Shown here in pieces: positions 8,747 through 17,300 of a DNA stretch of 64,000 nucleotides (its first letter is position 1; the number at the start of each line of letters is the position of its first letter). Source of the DNA: Albibacillus kandeliae. Lineage in GTDB: Bacteria; Pseudomonadota; Alphaproteobacteria; Rhodobacterales; Rhodobacteraceae. A program made the position numbers and the translations under genes. Below the pieces are notes generated by a model. That model was not told the DNA's origin and did no database searches. It saw only the letters and a program-made list of their open reading frames with translations. Where the stretch lies: assembly GCF_003116585.1 (NCBI RefSeq), contig NZ_QEHM01000001.1, positions 558,001 to 622,000 of the forward strand, given 5' to 3'.

Positions 8747-9193
8747 ATGACGACTCCAGACGGAACCGAGGTGAAGATCTTCACCCCCGAGACCACCAGC
8801 CAGGCCAAGCAGGGGATGCCGCAGTTCTTCGGCGTTTCCGAGAACAGCGTCGGCTCCAAGCACCTGTCGCTGAACCTCACGGCCTTCGGGCCCGGGGGCC
8901 GCGCCAAGAGCCATCGCCACAAGGACTACGAGACCGCGATCTACACGGTGTCGGGCAAGATCATCCTGCTGCACGGCCCGAACCTCGAAACCGAGAGCCT
9001 GATGGAGCCCGGTAGTTTCTGCTTCATCCCGGCCGAGGTGCCGCATGTCGCCTTCAACCTGTCGATGACCGAGCCTGCCACTGCGCTGACCGCGCGCAAC
9101 GACCCGCGCGAGCAGGAGAACGTGGTGCTGATGCCGGAACTGGACACGGCAGAGCTGGACGAGCGGATCGCAACCCGTCGCGCGGAGGGCTGA
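8747..9193 (+). CDS. Cupin-domain protein
   Basis: The protein has 148 residues with one cupin barrel. Motif 1 includes SHRHKDYETAIYTVSG (metal-type His residues near 51-53 and the Glu near 57) and motif 2 is PGSFCFIPAEVPHVAFNLS with its His near 101. These positions would bind one divalent metal. Its role could be a ring-cleaving or isomerising enzyme, or a stabiliser in the pathway. AGAGGA about 9 nt upstream supports ATG 8747. The next gene starts 3 nt after its stop. Confidence 0.8.
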   Translation: MTTPDGTEVKIFTPETTSQAKQGMPQFFGVSENSVGSKHLSLNLTAFGPGGRAKSHRHKDYETAIYTVSGKIILLHGPNLETESLMEPGSFCFIPAEVPHVAFNLSMTEPATALTARNDPREQENVVLMPELDTAELDERIATRRAEG

Positions 9194-9196
9194 GGC

Positions 9197-10447
9197 ATGA
9201 AGGTCATCATCGCGGGCGGCGGGATCGGCGGGCTGAGCCTTGCCCTGTTCCTCCACAAGGCGGGCGTGCCCTGCAAGGTCTTCGAGAAGGTGCCAAAGAT
9301 TCAGCACCTTGGCGTCGGGATCACCCTGTTGCCCCACGCGGTGAAGGCTTTGGATGAGATCGGGCTGGTTGAGGCGCTGGACCGGCTTGGGGTTCAGACC
9401 GACCGGATGATCTTTCGCACTCGCGCGGGGCAGGACGTGTGGAACGCGCCGCGCGGGCTGGCGGCGGGCTACGACGTGCCGCAGATCACCGCGCATCGTG
9501 CCGACATCCACGATGTCCTGCTCGACGCGGTGTCCGAACGGCTGCCGGCGGGGACGCTGACGCTCGACGCGGCCTTCGAGAGCGTGGAGGACACCGGGGA
9601 CGGCGTCCGCGCGACCTTCCGGCGGGAGGATGGCAGCCCGCTGGTCGAGGACGGCGATGTGCTGATCGGGGCGGATGGCATCCATTCGGCGGTGCGGCGG
9701 TGGATGAACCCGGACGAGGGCGCACCGCGCTGGTCCGGCCTGATGCTGTGGCGCGGGTCGGTGGACTGGCCGAGCGTCATGGACGGGCACACCATCATCA
9801 ACTCGGGCGGGATCGACCGAAAGTTCATCTTCTATCCCATCGGGCCGGGCCGCACGGAGGGCACGCAGCTGATGAACTGGGCCTGTGTCGTCCGTCAGGC
9901 CGAGCCGGGCGCGCCCGCGCCGGGGCGCGAGGACTGGAACCGCGAGGCCAAGGCCGAGGTGCTGCACCCGATCCTCGAGCACTTCACCGTGCCGGAGACC
10001 GACATCCGCGCCATGGTCGATGCGACCGACGTGTTCTGGGACTTTCCCATGTGCGACCGCGATCCGCTGACCAGCTGGACCCGGGGCCGGGTGACCCTGA
10101 TGGGCGACGCGGCGCACCCGATGTACCCCTTTGGCGCCAACGGTTCGGCGCAGGCGATCCTCGACGCGCGCGCGCTGGGGCGGCTCTGCGGGGACGCGGG
10201 CGGGCGGACGCCGGAACAGGTGCTGGCCGCCTACGAGCAGGAACGGCTTGGCCCGGTAAACGAGGTCGTGGCCGGAAACCGCTCGGGCGGGCCGGAACGG
10301 GTGATCGACGAGGTGGAGAAGCGGATCGCCGACCTGCCGGGCGAGCGGTTCGACGACCTTGAATCGGTGCTGCCCTTAGCCGAGCGGGACGCCATCGTGA
10401 ACGGCTATTCTCGCATGGCGGGTTTTGCCAACGAGCAGGTGCGCTGA
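9197..10447 (+). CDS. FAD-dependent aromatic-ring monooxygenase (group A flavoprotein)
   Basis: This 416-residue protein is of the p-hydroxybenzoate-hydroxylase/salicylate-hydroxylase superfamily. The Rossmann motif GGGIGGL lies at 6-12, the DG motif VLIGADGIHSAVRR near 155-168 and the GD motif GDAAHPMYPFGANGSAQA near 303-320. It should use NAD(P)H and O2 to hydroxylate a phenolic or hydroxylated heteroaromatic ring. Placed after a molybdenum hydroxylase, it fits a two-step scheme in which water-derived ring hydroxylation is followed by O2-dependent hydroxylation, as in the nicotinate pathway; that is inference. It is the last gene of the operon and converges with the next gene at a gap of 4 nt. 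Confidence 0.88.
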   Translation: MKVIIAGGGIGGLSLALFLHKAGVPCKVFEKVPKIQHLGVGITLLPHAVKALDEIGLVEALDRLGVQTDRMIFRTRAGQDVWNAPRGLAAGYDVPQITAHRADIHDVLLDAVSERLPAGTLTLDAAFESVEDTGDGVRATFRREDGSPLVEDGDVLIGADGIHSAVRRWMNPDEGAPRWSGLMLWRGSVDWPSVMDGHTIINSGGIDRKFIFYPIGPGRTEGTQLMNWACVVRQAEPGAPAPGREDWNREAKAEVLHPILEHFTVPETDIRAMVDATDVFWDFPMCDRDPLTSWTRGRVTLMGDAAHPMYPFGANGSAQAILDARALGRLCGDAGGRTPEQVLAAYEQERLGPVNEVVAGNRSGGPERVIDEVEKRIADLPGERFDDLESVLPLAERDAIVNGYSRMAGFANEQVR

Positions 10448-10451
10448 CCGC

Positions 10452-11774
10452 TTACGCAGAAACGGCGCCGGTCCGGGGAGCAGGTTGCTCTGCGGGCTGG
10501 CGCAGGTCGCGCAGTTCGGCTGCATGGATGCCGAGCACGACCAGTCCGGGCCAGATCATGTAGGCCTCGATCTCGAGGTTTTCGCCGAAGGACAGCAGGA
10601 TGATCGTCATCATTATCGAAAGCGGCAGGCGGCCGCGCGGAGAGCGGGCGGCGTCCAGCAGGGCGATCATGGTCTGCCAGGCCAGCGGCACCAGCAGGGA
10701 CAGCAGGCCGCTCAGCCCTTTGACGAAGAGCAGCCCCCACCACGTGTGATGGCTGCCGATCATCATGTATTCGACGATATGGGCACCGGGCTGAACGGTG
10801 CCGTGGCCGAACCAGAACGCCTCGTTCTCCCAGCGCTCCCCGGCGATGCGCTGCAGCGTTTCGCGGACCCGCGTGCTGTCGGCGCGGGCGCCCTTGAAGG
10901 CGGCGACTCCGTCCTGCAGGGCCTGCAGCAGCGCGCTGCCGACAACGGCGAGCGAGGCGGTGGCGGCGGCAAGCGCCTGCCATGCCCAGCCGCGCAGCAC
11001 CAGCGGCAGCAGGCGGGGCCCCATCGTGCAGGCGACGAGCCCGACCAGACCCATGCGGGATTTCGAGAGCAGGATCATCGCGATCCCTGCCGTGACGCCG
11101 ATGCTGCGCCAGCGCAGGTTGCGTTCCTCCAGCGCGAAGCAGACCTGAAGAACCCCGAGCAGCGCCGCGAAGGGCGCCCAGGGCGCGTAGAACTGCCAGC
11201 GCGGCGTCCAGCTGGCCGGGTCGAAGGTAAAGAGAAAGACGGTGAAGTACTCCGGCCCCGGCCCGCCGATGGCCTTGAGCGGCGAGGTGAAGATGCGCTC
11301 GGGCAGTCCGGCGTAGGGGGCGGCGAGGAGGAAGGGTAGCAGTGCCAGCGTCCAAAGGCCGACGACGCATTGCGCCCGCACGAGGATGGCGCGGCGGATC
11401 GGCAGCACCGCACCGGCGAGCTGGAAGAGGGCGAGGAGGGCCCAGCCCTTGGCCCAGCCGATGGAGGACTTGATGGTCTGCTTGAGCCCGAGGCCCCAGT
11501 CGATATGTCCGATCCAGAGGATCACCAGCAGGGCGGACATGCCAAGAAGCCAAGCCGTGGTGACAGGCGGAATCGCTCCGGTAGCGCGCAGGTCGCGGCG
11601 GATGGCGGGCCCGAGGTAGAGCGAGAGCACCGCCAGACCGCCGAGGCACCACGCCAGCACCGGCCCGACCACATAGAGCGCGCCGAGCGCGTAGAAGGGC
11701 CAGGTCCAGGTCAGCGCGCGGTAGACCATCGCCTCGGCCGCGTTGGCGGGAGACAGGTCGCGGGGTCGGCTCAT
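10452..11774 (-). CDS. Polysaccharide polymerase / O-antigen-ligase-like membrane protein (Wzy-type) of EPS locus 1
   Basis: The protein has 440 residues and about ten membrane segments. A long hydrophilic loop in the C-terminal half contains RVRETLQRIAGERWENEAFW and WFGHGTVQPG, the kind of Arg/Gly-rich periplasmic loop seen in the Wzy_C/O-antigen ligase family. It probably polymerises the lipid-linked repeat units in the periplasm. Its ATG overlaps the stop of the chain-length gene (ATGA), so the two form a co-translated pair. Sequence conservation in this family is poor; the call rests on topology and context. Confidence 0.75.
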   Translation of the reverse strand: MSRPRDLSPANAAEAMVYRALTWTWPFYALGALYVVGPVLAWCLGGLAVLSLYLGPAIRRDLRATGAIPPVTTAWLLGMSALLVILWIGHIDWGLGLKQTIKSSIGWAKGWALLALFQLAGAVLPIRRAILVRAQCVVGLWTLALLPFLLAAPYAGLPERIFTSPLKAIGGPGPEYFTVFLFTFDPASWTPRWQFYAPWAPFAALLGVLQVCFALEERNLRWRSIGVTAGIAMILLSKSRMGLVGLVACTMGPRLLPLVLRGWAWQALAAATASLAVVGSALLQALQDGVAAFKGARADSTRVRETLQRIAGERWENEAFWFGHGTVQPGAHIVEYMMIGSHHTWWGLLFVKGLSGLLSLLVPLAWQTMIALLDAARSPRGRLPLSIMMTIILLSFGENLEIEAYMIWPGLVVLGIHAAELRDLRQPAEQPAPRTGAVSA

Positions 11775-13249
11775 TCCGCGGGCACCAAGTTCGCGGGCAT
11801 CGCCGCGTCGCCCTCGGCCAGCAGGCGCGAGATCAGCGGGCGGCGGAGCCAGGCGAGAAACAGACCCATCAGCAGGAACAAGGTTGCCGCGATACCCGCC
11901 GCCAGCGCGAGCTTGCGCTTGGGCGAGGAGGGTTCGTCGGGCAGCGAGGGGTCCTCCAGCACCTGCACCAGCGGGTAGGAGGCGTAGAGATCGGCCTTGC
12001 TGGTCTGGGTGCGTGCCATCGCCGAGGCAAAGACGGCTTCGGCCACGGAAAAATCGCGCTGGAGGTCTTCGAGGCGTGCCGCCGGTTCGATCAGGTCGAG
12101 GCGGCGCGCCTCGGCCGTTTCAAGGCGCTGGGACATGGTGGCGTATTCGGCGGCGGTGCCCACGCGCTCGGCCTCGAGACGGACAAGCTCGCTAAGCAGG
12201 GTGGCGCGGTTGCCGACGTGGCTGAGGTCGAGGGTGTCGAGGTCGTCGGCGCTCAGACCGGTCAGCGCCGTGGCGCGCGCGCGGGCCTGACGGCGGGCCG
12301 TGTCGTGACCGGCCAGCGCGGCGCGCACCTCGGGGTGCCGGTCGCCGTATCGGCTGCGCGCCTCCGAGAGCGCGGCGGCCTTCTGCGACATCTCTTCGGC
12401 CAGCGCCGCGAACTCGGTGTCGGCGTGCAGCCGCAGGGCCGCCGCGGCAAGCCGGGGATCGGTGTCGAGCGTGGTGCGCAGGGTGGCGACGGCCTCGGTC
12501 TTTTCTTCGAGGCTCGCCCCGAGGTCGCGCACCCGTTGGGCCAGTTCGTCGGCCTCGGTGACGAGCGCGTGGTATTGCTCGGCCGAGATCAGCCCGGTCT
12601 CGCGTTGCAGGCGGGTGATCTCGTCGCGGGTCGCCAGCACCGACTGGCGGTATTCCTCGATGGCGCTGCGCCCGCTGTCCTGACGCAGCGAGACCTCGTC
12701 GCTGCGCAGGGCCGCGATCTCGGTAAAGAAGGCCTTTAGCAGGGCGTCGCCCCGTGCCTTGGCGTCTTCGGGCGAATTGCCGACGATGGAGACGTGGATC
12801 AGGCTGGTCTGGTCGACCAGCTGGATGCGGGGCTTGCCGAAGTCCTGCGCGCGCATGTCGACCGTGGCGGCGGCGGCGTCGAGGATGCGGCTTGCTCCCA
12901 GCAGGCGCTTGTAAGTCTCGGTCGGGCTGATGGAACTGCTGGAAAAGGGCGAGTTGGCCGAGGAGGAGGCCTGCCCTATGCGGTCGAGATTGACGGAGGC
13001 CGCCGCGCCGGAGCCCGGGAGGATAAGGGAGGTGTCGCTGGTGTAGCGCAGCGGCGCGGTCTGCAGGTAGCTGACGATGGGCAGCCAGATGCACAGGGCT
13101 CCGAGCGCGAACAGACCCGCGTAGCGCGGCAGGCGGCCCGCGTCGTTCAGCCGACCGCCACGCAGGAGACGCGCGAACGACAGCTCGCGTAGCGGCAGGC
13201 GTAGCAGCCGTGGCAAGTATGGGCGGGGCAGGGTCGGGATGCGGGGCAT
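11771..13249 (-). CDS. Wzz/GumC-type chain-length determinant (polysaccharide co-polymerase) of EPS locus 1
   Basis: The protein has 492 residues. There is an N-terminal membrane segment near 40-60 and a C-terminal one (LALAAGIAATLFLLMGLFLAWL) near 455-476. Between them lies a long periplasmic region rich in predicted coiled coil. No ATP-binding domain follows, so this is a PCP without kinase. I chose the second Met (13249): AAGGAG lies 7 nt before it, and that Shine-Dalgarno sits inside the six-codon extension that an earlier ATG at 13267 would add. An 18-bp palindrome lies 88 bp upstream and probably controls this gene and the polymerase. Confidence 0.85.
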   Translation of the reverse strand: MPRIPTLPRPYLPRLLRLPLRELSFARLLRGGRLNDAGRLPRYAGLFALGALCIWLPIVSYLQTAPLRYTSDTSLILPGSGAAASVNLDRIGQASSSANSPFSSSSISPTETYKRLLGASRILDAAAATVDMRAQDFGKPRIQLVDQTSLIHVSIVGNSPEDAKARGDALLKAFFTEIAALRSDEVSLRQDSGRSAIEEYRQSVLATRDEITRLQRETGLISAEQYHALVTEADELAQRVRDLGASLEEKTEAVATLRTTLDTDPRLAAAALRLHADTEFAALAEEMSQKAAALSEARSRYGDRHPEVRAALAGHDTARRQARARATALTGLSADDLDTLDLSHVGNRATLLSELVRLEAERVGTAAEYATMSQRLETAEARRLDLIEPAARLEDLQRDFSVAEAVFASAMARTQTSKADLYASYPLVQVLEDPSLPDEPSSPKRKLALAAGIAATLFLLMGLFLAWLRRPLISRLLAEGDAAMPANLVPAE

Positions 13250-13337
13250 GGCAAGTCTCCTTGCCATGGTGATACACCGCCGGGCCTTTCGGCGCGCGCT
13301 GCCCCACGGATACGTGGGGCACGCGGCGGGGTAGGTT

Positions 13338-13355
13338 CCTATCCGAGGGGATAGG
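13338..13355. promoter_or_regulatory. Palindromic operator-like site, copy 1
   Basis: CCTATCCGAGGGGATAGG: two 7-bp arms (CCTATCC/GGATAGG) around four bases. It lies 88 bp upstream of the chain-length gene, in the gap after the response-regulator gene. It is one of four similar copies at EPS locus 1 control regions. The likely ligand is the local LuxR-type response regulator; that link is inference. Confidence 0.7.
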
Positions 13356-13379
13356 ACGGGGCGAGCCCCGGGTCTGGCC

Positions 13380-13991
13380 TCAGAACAGGCCCTTGTCGCG
13401 CGCGATCATGGCAGCCTGGGTCCGGTTGGAGGCGCCGATCTTGCGGTAGAGCGTCTTGACGTGAAGCTTGACCGTGGGTTCGCGGATATCGAGATCGCGG
13501 GCGATCTCCTTGTTCGACTTGCCCTCGGTCAGGCCCTGAAGCACCTCGAACTCGCGCTGAGAGAGCAGTTCGGCGAGCGGGTGCTGGGGCTCGTCGTCCT
13601 CGGCGCGCATAAAGTCGAGCGGGGCATATTGCTCGCCCATCGCCATGAAGCGGACGGCGTTGATCAGGGACTTGGCCGACAGTGTCTTGGGCAGGAACCC
13701 GGCGGCGCCCGAGGCGAGGGCCTGTTCGGCAACCTCGCGGTTGGCGGTGCCCGAGATGATGGCAACCCGGTGGTTGCCCTCCATCGCCATGATCCGTTCG
13801 AGCCCGGTCAGCCCCTCCATCCCGGGCATGGAGAAGTCGAGCAGCACCAGATCGAAGGCGTCCGCCGCGACCAGGTTGGCGGCGGTGGGGTAGTCCGGCG
13901 CGGTGACGGTCTCGAAACCGCCCTCGCTCTGCAGGTAGAGGACAAGAGTGTCCCGTAGAAGATCATGATCGTCGGCGATCAGAATTCGCAT
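13380..13991 (-). CDS. LuxR/NarL-type response regulator
   Basis: The protein has 203 residues. A receiver domain (1-120) has the acidic pair D7/D8, phospho-acceptor D52 in LLDFSMPG and the conserved Lys in LPKTLS. A LuxR helix-turn-helix (about 135-200) follows, with LSQREFEVLQGLTEGKSNKE and TVKLHVKTLYRKIG. I chose MRILIADDH at 13991, preceded by GGGGAG at 5 nt, over an upstream frame extension. No kinase is adjacent on its strand, but a hybrid kinase ending in an HPt domain lies 3.3 kb away and could phosphorylate it. It most likely regulates the surrounding polysaccharide genes. Confidence 0.92.
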   Translation of the reverse strand: MRILIADDHDLLRDTLVLYLQSEGGFETVTAPDYPTAANLVAADAFDLVLLDFSMPGMEGLTGLERIMAMEGNHRVAIISGTANREVAEQALASGAAGFLPKTLSAKSLINAVRFMAMGEQYAPLDFMRAEDDEPQHPLAELLSQREFEVLQGLTEGKSNKEIARDLDIREPTVKLHVKTLYRKIGASNRTQAAMIARDKGLF

Positions 13992-14346
13992 TTCACTCCC
14001 CTTTGGAGTCACAGCCCCGGCGGCAATGCTAGGACGTAGTGACGGGGCAAGTCCAATTTCCATTCGTTCCATTTCATCCCCTCAGAATCGCTGTTGATCA
14101 AGGCGGGGACCACAATAGGCGCGAAGAGCGTGGCAAAAACAGGGCGCGGAGGGACTGCGCCCATGTCCGAAAGGATAGGTCACCGGTCAGAGTGACACGG
14201 CGGGCCAACCCGTCCGTCTGGCCCGCCCGTTCCGGTGTGCCCGAGGCGCTCCGAATGAGGCTCCGGACTCTCCTCCCGCGTCGTTGAGACGGTGCGGCTG
14301 CCTGCTTCAAGGTCATGGAAACGCAACCAAAAAAGGGATTGCACCC
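13992..14346. other. Divergent control region between response-regulator and TagA-ExoY genes
   Basis: This 355-bp non-coding region separates two divergent genes. It holds one degenerate copy of the palindrome (14,162-14,179), about 170 bp from each start. A reading frame runs from about 14,284 into the downstream gene, but it lacks a good ribosome-binding site. No RNA gene was recognised. Confidence 0.6.
14162..14179. promoter_or_regulatory. Palindromic operator-like site, copy 2 (degenerate left arm)
   Basis: CATGTCCGAAAGGATAGG matches the other copies fully in its right arm (GGATAGG) and centre (TCCGA), but its left outer bases are CATG instead of CCTA. It is 167 bp upstream of the TagA-ExoY gene and 170 bp upstream of the response-regulator gene, so it could serve autoregulation. 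It is weaker evidence than the other three copies. Confidence 0.5.
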
Positions 14347-15762
14347 ATGACCTACATGAACCAGATCGAGGCCGTCGCACCGGCCATCTTCACACCGGAC
14401 ATGCCTCACGCCGCACAGACTGGCGAGGACCGTTTCGACCACGTCCGACTATTCGGACTGCCGGTTGTCAGCGCCACGACCGGTGCCGTGATCCGTCGCC
14501 TGCTGGTGCCCGGGCGCGCCAGCCGGGTGGCCTTTCTGAACGCCCATTGTGCCAACGTCATGAGCCGCGACGCCGCCTATCGTGACGCGCTCTGCAGCGC
14601 CGACATGATCCTGCCCGACGGAATCGGGGTGGAGCTGGCGGCCCGGATGCGGGGCGAGGAGATCCGCGAGAACCTGAACGGCACCGATTTCGTTCCCGCG
14701 CTGCTGGCCGAGGCGGCCCGGCGCGGTCTGGGGGTCTACCTGCTGGGTGGACGCCCCGGCGTGGCCGAGCGCGCCGCGCGCAGCCTGTGCCTGGCCACCC
14801 CGGGCCTGCGTGTGGTCGGGACCTGCGACGGTTTCGAGGGGGCGGCACGGACCAGCCGCGTCCTCTCGCGGATCAACGCGGCGCGGCCCGACATCGTGCT
14901 GGTGGCAATGGGAGTGCCGCGGCAGGACGTGTGGCTCGCTCGCAATGCGCGCCATCTCGACGCCCGTATCACGCTGGGGGTCGGGGCGCTCTTCGACTTC
15001 CTTGCGGGTGAGGTGCGCCGGGCTCCGCGTCTGGTCCGCAAGGCCCGCAGCGAGTGGCTATGGCGGCTGGCGATGGAGCCGCGCCGGATGGCGGGACGCT
15101 ACCTGCTGGGCAATGCCAGCTTTCTCCTACGCGCGGCTGCCGACGCCTTTCACTCGCGCGATCGACTTGCGGTTGCCCGCCGTGCCATCGACGTGATCCT
15201 CTCGAGTCTCGCCCTTCTGAGCCTGATGCCGCTGTTCCTGCTGCTCGCCGCCGCGATCCGGCTGGAAAGCCCCGGGCCGGTCCTATTCCGTCAGACCCGC
15301 ATCGGGCGCGACGGCCGCCCCTTCACCATGCTGAAGTTCCGTTCGATGTACAGCGACGCCGAGGTGCGCCGGGCGGCGCTGCTGTCGCAGTCGGACCGCG
15401 AGGGCGTCTGCTTCAAGGCGCGCAACGATCCCCGGATCACCCGCGTCGGCAGGTTCCTGCGGCGCTACTCCATCGATGAGATGCCCCAGATCCTGAACGT
15501 GCTGCGTGGCGAGATGGCCATCGTCGGCCCACGCCCGGCGCTGCCCGAAGAGGTCGCAGCCTATCCCGAACGCGCGCTTGGCCGTCTTGCCGTCAAGCCC
15601 GGGCTGACCGGCATCTGGCAGGTCTCCGGCCGGGCCGAGATCGGCTTTGACAAGATGATCGACATGGACCTCGCCTATGTGAACGCGCGCTCCATCCTGC
15701 TGGACATCGTGCTGGTGTTCATGACCTTCCGCGCCGTCGTCGGCGGTCGCGGCGCCTATTGA
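14347..15762 (+). CDS. Fusion of a WecG/TagA glycosyltransferase with an ExoY-type phosphoglycosyl transferase
   Basis: This 471-residue protein has two enzymes in one chain. Residues about 40-245 are a GT26 (WecG/TagA/CpsF) domain with LNAHCANVMSRDAAY and SADMILPDGIGV. Residues about 278-471 are a bacterial sugar transferase (polyprenyl-phosphate initiating enzyme) with one hydrophobic helix, then PGPVLFRQTRIGRDG, SIDEMPQILNVLRGEM, VGPRPALP and KPGLTGIWQVSGR. The second domain would load the first sugar-1-phosphate on undecaprenyl phosphate and the first domain could add the second sugar. ATG 14347 was chosen because the frame extension upstream has no ribosome-binding site. These are usually separate genes. 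Confidence 0.9.
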   Translation: MTYMNQIEAVAPAIFTPDMPHAAQTGEDRFDHVRLFGLPVVSATTGAVIRRLLVPGRASRVAFLNAHCANVMSRDAAYRDALCSADMILPDGIGVELAARMRGEEIRENLNGTDFVPALLAEAARRGLGVYLLGGRPGVAERAARSLCLATPGLRVVGTCDGFEGAARTSRVLSRINAARPDIVLVAMGVPRQDVWLARNARHLDARITLGVGALFDFLAGEVRRAPRLVRKARSEWLWRLAMEPRRMAGRYLLGNASFLLRAAADAFHSRDRLAVARRAIDVILSSLALLSLMPLFLLLAAAIRLESPGPVLFRQTRIGRDGRPFTMLKFRSMYSDAEVRRAALLSQSDREGVCFKARNDPRITRVGRFLRRYSIDEMPQILNVLRGEMAIVGPRPALPEEVAAYPERALGRLAVKPGLTGIWQVSGRAEIGFDKMIDMDLAYVNARSILLDIVLVFMTFRAVVGGRGAY

Positions 15763-15785
15763 TCCCTGACATGAGGAACAGACCG

Positions 15786-16676
15786 ATGAGCCATGTAAAG
15801 ATTGCCGTTTTTCCCGTTGCCGGTCTTGGCACCCGGTTCCTGCCCGCGACCAAGTCGGTGCCCAAGGAGATGCTGCCGCTGATCGACCGTCCGCTGATCG
15901 AATACGCGATGGACGAGGCGCGCGAGGCGGGGATCGAGGAATTCGTCTTTGTGACCTCGGGCGGCAAGAGCGCGCTGGAGAACCACTTTGGCGCGGCGCC
16001 GGAGCTGGAGCGGCGCCTGCGGAGCGGTGGCAAGACCGACGCCCTGGCCGCCATCGAACGGAGCCGACTGCCCGAGGGCGCGCTGAGCTTCGTGCGGCAG
16101 GAGGTGCCGCGCGGGCTGGGGCACGCGGTGGGGCTGGCCCGTCGGCTGGTGGGCAATCGGCCCTTTGCGGTAATGCTGCCCGACGACGTGATCGACGCGC
16201 CGCGCGGCTGCCTGCGCCAGATGGTCGAGGCCCACGCGGTTCACGGCGGCCACATGGTCGCGGCGATGGAGGTGCCGCAGGAGGCGGTGCGGGCCTATGG
16301 CATTCTCGACGTGGCCGAAGAGACCGCGCGGCTGGCCCGTGCTCGGGGGCTGGTGGAAAAGCCCGACCCGGCGCTGGCGCCCTCGCGGCTGGCGGTGGTC
16401 GGGCGCTACCTGCTGGAGCCGTCGATCTTCGACCGGCTGGCAAACGCCGTGCCGGGCGCAGGGGGCGAGATCCAGCTGACGGATGCGATCAACGCCGATG
16501 CCAGGCGCGTGCCGGTGCACGGGTTGCGGTTCGAGGGGGAACGGTTCGATTGCGGGTCGGTGCCGGGCTACCTGGAGGCGACGGTGGCCTTCGCGTTGAA
16601 GCGTGCCGACCTCGGTTCAGACCTTGCGCGCACGCTCCGGCAACGTCTGGCGGGTGCACCGCGGGCGGCGGCCTGA
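15786..16676 (+). CDS. galU: UTP-glucose-1-phosphate uridylyltransferase
   Basis: This 296-residue cytoplasmic enzyme makes UDP-glucose, the precursor for the glucosyl and galactosyl residues of the polymer. The nucleotide-binding motif GLGTRFLPATKSVPKEMLP at about 13-31 is diagnostic of GalU. VEKPDPALAPS and the C-terminal GEIQLTDAI motif also match. GAGGA about 8 nt upstream supports ATG 15786 over an upstream in-frame codon. It follows the TagA-ExoY gene by 23 nt, probably in one transcript, and an 18-bp palindrome begins 2 nt after its stop. Confidence 0.94.
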   Translation: MSHVKIAVFPVAGLGTRFLPATKSVPKEMLPLIDRPLIEYAMDEAREAGIEEFVFVTSGGKSALENHFGAAPELERRLRSGGKTDALAAIERSRLPEGALSFVRQEVPRGLGHAVGLARRLVGNRPFAVMLPDDVIDAPRGCLRQMVEAHAVHGGHMVAAMEVPQEAVRAYGILDVAEETARLARARGLVEKPDPALAPSRLAVVGRYLLEPSIFDRLANAVPGAGGEIQLTDAINADARRVPVHGLRFEGERFDCGSVPGYLEATVAFALKRADLGSDLARTLRQRLAGAPRAAA

Positions 16677-16678
16677 TC

Positions 16679-16696
16679 TCTATCCGATCGGATAGG
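16679..16696. promoter_or_regulatory. Palindromic operator-like site, copy 3
   Basis: TCTATCCGATCGGATAGG contains a perfect 16-bp palindrome, CTATCCGA/TCGGATAG. It begins 2 nt after the galU stop and lies 78 bp upstream of the next start (16,775), as expected for a promoter-proximal operator of the molybdopterin-fold/kinase pair. Confidence 0.72.
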
Positions 16697-16774
16697 TCGG
16701 CGAGTCCGATGCCCCGATGACGCGGGACCGGAACCTGTGCAATAGTTCATGGCAAGCCAACCGGAGTATGCCGA

Positions 16775-17287
16775 ATGACCTTGCTTTCCCGTACCCTGCA
16801 GGCCGCTGCCTGTCTCGCCCTCTTGCTGCCGCTGCCGCTTGCCGCGCAGGATCTGCCTGTGCCCGAGGGCGAACCGGTGCTGACTGTCAGCGGGGCCATC
16901 GGGCAGACGAACGCGGGGGACACCGCCGTTTTCGACATGGCGATGCTGGAGGGCATGGAGCCGGTGACCATCGAGACCTCGACCATCTGGACCGAGGGCG
17001 TGCAATCCTTCACCGGTGTTCCGCTGCATGTGCTGATGGATGCGGTGGGCGCGACCGGCGAGGTCCTGAGCGCGAAGGCGATCAACGACTATGCCGTCGA
17101 TATTCCGATTGCGGACTGGAGCGAGGGCGGCGCCATCGTTGCCTTTCTCAACAACGGCGAGCCGATGTCGACGCGGGACAAGGGGCCGCTATGGGTGGTC
17201 TACCCCTATGACTCGCGGACCGAGTACCAGTCCGAGGTGATCTATTCCCGCAGCATCTGGCAGCTTGACCGGATTACCGTGAAGTGA
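16775..17287 (+). CDS. Periplasmic molybdopterin-binding-fold protein without cysteine ligand
   Basis: The protein has 170 residues. A signal peptide ends near PLAAQ (about residue 25). The rest resembles the oxidoreductase molybdopterin-binding (SUOX/YedY) fold, with TGVPLHVLMDAVGA and a C-terminal SRSIWQLDRITVK. The mature chain contains no cysteine, so it lacks the thiolate that would coordinate molybdenum; it is more likely a ligand-binding or sensory protein than an enzyme. It is 13 nt upstream of the hybrid kinase gene, suggesting it acts as that kinase's periplasmic partner. GGAG is 8-9 nt before the ATG. Confidence 0.7.
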   Translation: MTLLSRTLQAAACLALLLPLPLAAQDLPVPEGEPVLTVSGAIGQTNAGDTAVFDMAMLEGMEPVTIETSTIWTEGVQSFTGVPLHVLMDAVGATGEVLSAKAINDYAVDIPIADWSEGGAIVAFLNNGEPMSTRDKGPLWVVYPYDSRTEYQSEVIYSRSIWQLDRITVK

Positions 17288-17300
17288 GCCGGACCCGCGG

